Shown here piece after piece: positions 4,485 to 5,932 of a stretch of 5,932 nt of DNA (positions within the stretch are counted from its first letter, which is position 1; every line of letters begins with the position of its first letter). Where the stretch lies: assembly GCA_025935155.1 (NCBI GenBank), contig JAICVV010000142.1:1-5932 (forward strand), read 5' to 3'. Position numbers and translations under genes: made by a program. The notes beneath the pieces were generated by a model. The model saw only the letters and a program-made list of their open reading frames with translations, searched no databases and had not been told where the DNA came from. This DNA is from Alphaproteobacteria bacterium (lineage in GTDB: Bacteria > Pseudomonadota > Alphaproteobacteria > Micropepsales > Micropepsaceae).

Positions 4485-5854
4485 AAGGCGCCGGGCGGAA
4501 GATTGGGCATGCCGCCTCCGCCCATGATACCCGCCAGACCAGCCGGCAGCCGCCCCCCGGATTTCTTCATTGCCTTCATCACGTCGGCCATCGAGCGGTG
4601 CATCTTCATGAGCTTGTTGACTTCGCTCACTTCCACGCCGGCACCGGCCGCGATGCGCTTGCGCCGCGAGCCGTTCAGCATGTCCGGATTGGCGCGCTCC
4701 TTCCGCGTCATGGAGGAGATGATCGCTTCCTGCCGCGTGAGGATGTTGTCGTCCAGGCCGGCTTGCGCGAGCTGGTCTTTCACCTTGCCGACGCCCGGCA
4801 GAAGCGACAGCACGCCCGTCATCCCGCCCATCTTCTTCATCTGGCGCAGCTGTTCGGCGAGATCGTTCATGTCGAACTCGCCCTTGCGCATTTTGGCGGC
4901 GAGCTTCTCGGCTTTTTCCTTGTCGAGAACTTCCGCTGCCTTTTCGACGAGGCTAACCACATCGCCCATGTCGAGGATGCGGTTGGCGACACGCTCGGGA
5001 TGAAACGGCTCGAGCGCATCCAGCTTCTCGCCAACGCCGAGGAACTTGATCGGCGCGCCGGTGACGCTGCGCATCGAAAGCGCGGCGCCGCCGCGGGCAT
5101 CGCCATCGGCGCGCGTGAGAATGATGCCGGTGAGCGGCACGCGCTCGTTAAAGCTCTTCGCGATGTTCACCGCGTCCTGACCGGTCAGGCTGTCGGCAAC
5201 CAGAATCGTTTCGTGCGGCTTGGTGGCGTCGCGCACGGCCGCCACTTCCGCCATCAGCTGTTCGTCGATGTGCTGGCGGCCGGCGGTGTCGAGGATCAGC
5301 GCATCGTAGCCACCGACCCGCGCGGCCGCCATCGCCCGCCGTGCGATATCCACCGGCGTCTGGTTGGCGACGATCGGCAAGGTCGGCACGCCCGCCTGCT
5401 CGCCGAGAATTTTCAGCTGCTCCATGGCCGCGGGGCGGCGCACATCGAGCGATGCCATCAGCACGCGCTTCTTCTCCTTGCCCTGCAGCAAGAGGCCGAG
5501 CTTGGCACTGGTGGTGGTTTTGCCGGAGCCCTGCAGGCCGACCATCAGGATGGGCGAGGGCGGCGAGCCGAGATCGAGGCCCGCGGATTCCTGGCCTAGG
5601 GTTTCGACCAGCGCATCGTGCACGATCTTGACGACCTGCTGGCCGGGCGTGACGGAGCGGATGACGTCCGCGCCCGTGGCGCGCGGGCGCACGCGATCCA
5701 CGAACTGCTTGACCACCGGCAGCGCCACATCGGCCTCGATGAGCGCTGTGCGGATGTCGCGCATCGCCTCATCGACGTCGGCTTCGGTCAGCGCGCCGCG
5801 GCCGCACAGGCGGTCGAAGGTGCTGGTCAGGCGCTGTTGCAATGAATCGAACAC
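4469..5854 (-). CDS. ffh: Signal recognition particle protein (SRP54 GTPase)
   Basis: Ffh with 4.5S RNA binds signal sequences of nascent inner-membrane proteins and delivers ribosomes to FtsY. The 461-residue product has the N domain (1-85, with ALIEADVALPVV at 38-48), the G domain with G1 GLQGSGKTTTSAKL (106-119), DVRRPAA (137-143), G3 DTAGRQ (189-194), G4 TRAD (247-250), DGDARGGAALS (250-260) and GVGEK (273-277), and the Met-rich M domain (about 325-430) with GSRRKRIAAGAG (395-406) for 4.5S RNA binding. The tail is rich in Gly, Pro and Met. G4 has Arg where E. coli has Lys, which I recall as usual for alphaproteobacteria. The start is a GTG (5852-5854) with AAGGTGA six bases upstream (5861-5867); no better ATG exists. 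Length is normal. It heads the translation cluster, followed by rpsP. Confidence 0.98.
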   Translation of the reverse strand: MFDSLQQRLTSTFDRLCGRGALTEADVDEAMRDIRTALIEADVALPVVKQFVDRVRPRATGADVIRSVTPGQQVVKIVHDALVETLGQESAGLDLGSPPSPILMVGLQGSGKTTTSAKLGLLLQGKEKKRVLMASLDVRRPAAMEQLKILGEQAGVPTLPIVANQTPVDIARRAMAAARVGGYDALILDTAGRQHIDEQLMAEVAAVRDATKPHETILVADSLTGQDAVNIAKSFNERVPLTGIILTRADGDARGGAALSMRSVTGAPIKFLGVGEKLDALEPFHPERVANRILDMGDVVSLVEKAAEVLDKEKAEKLAAKMRKGEFDMNDLAEQLRQMKKMGGMTGVLSLLPGVGKVKDQLAQAGLDDNILTRQEAIISSMTRKERANPDMLNGSRRKRIAAGAGVEVSEVNKLMKMHRSMADVMKAMKKSGGRLPAGLAGIMGGGGMPNLPPGAFGGRR

Positions 5855-5871
5855 GTCACATCACCTTGGTT

Positions 5872-5932
5872 CCTCCCCCGTTTGCGGGGGAGGTGCCGAA
5901 CGCAGTGAGGCGGAGGGGCGCCCCCTCCACCG
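5872..5932. repeat. Palindromic GC-rich intergenic repeat upstream of ffh (cut by window edge)
   Basis: Two hairpins in tandem: CCTCCCCCG (5872-5880) pairs perfectly with CGGGGGAGG (5885-5893) around TTTG, and GGAGGGG (5912-5918) pairs with CCCCTCC (5922-5928) around CGC. The ends also share the CCTCCCCC-type unit in opposite orientations, so the whole could close on itself. This style of element, a C-run/G-run palindrome with a GCCGAACGCAGTGAGG-like middle, resembles dispersed intergenic repeats in GC-rich proteobacteria. It ends only five bases upstream of the ffh Shine-Dalgarno (5861-5867) and could influence ffh expression. Confidence 0.6.

Noticed and set aside
4376..5599. 407-codon open plus-strand frame opposite ffh
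   Set aside because: Antisense shadow of ffh; His/Arg/Ala-rich translation with no recognisable motif and no ribosome binding site I could credit.
5851..5873. GGAAC on the minus strand at 5869-5873 as a second EcfG promoter for ffh
   Set aside because: No CGTT at 16-17 bases; the nearest GTT lies inside the ffh coding sequence.

Overview
The window is about 5.9 kb of GC-rich DNA, most likely from an alphaproteobacterium. The translation-gene cluster ffh, rpsP, rimM, trmD, rplS lies on the minus strand. The SRP GTPase has the alphaproteobacterial-style TRAD form of the G4 motif. A plus-strand gene carries a textbook EcfG-type (general stress sigma factor) promoter, which is specific to that class. 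I cannot fix the genus; a Rhizomicrobium/Micropepsis-like lineage is only a guess.

Layout in minus-strand transcription order, from the right edge: a palindromic GC-rich intergenic repeat (from about 5872 to the edge); ffh (5854-4469); a 124-bp inverted-repeat element (4339-4462) filling the ffh-rpsP gap; rpsP (4312-3962). The usual rpsP-rimM junction is then interrupted by a foreign-looking block: a plus-strand gene for an exported DUF4142 protein (3432-3935) with its own stress promoter, and, divergent from it, a vapBC toxin-antitoxin pair (3265-2645). After vapC come rimM (2648-2121), a GNAT acetyltransferase (2124-1663), trmD (1666-965), rplS (916-488) and the N-terminal part of a CPBP-like membrane protein running off the left edge (448-1). 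No stretch over 300 bases lacks a gene.

The genes mostly serve protein synthesis: membrane targeting (Ffh), 30S assembly (S16, RimM), tRNA m1G37 methylation (TrmD) and the 50S protein L19. vapB-vapC, vapC-rimM, rimM-GNAT and GNAT-trmD each share a four-base GTGA or ATGA overlap, so this reads as one translationally coupled operon whose nearest upstream intergenic promoter region is that of the antitoxin gene.

The most interesting observations are: (1) vapC appears to have lost two bases exactly at its first catalytic aspartate, so the toxin is frameshifted while the antitoxin and the coupled downstream genes are intact; (2) a perfect GGAAC-N16-CGTT promoter drives the DUF4142 gene; (3) the vapBC/DUF4142 block splits a conserved ribosomal operon and may have put rimM-trmD-rplS under antitoxin control; (4) two different palindromic intergenic repeats flank ffh; (5) L19 carries an extra loop of about ten residues. 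I see no evidence for a wholly new multi-gene system.
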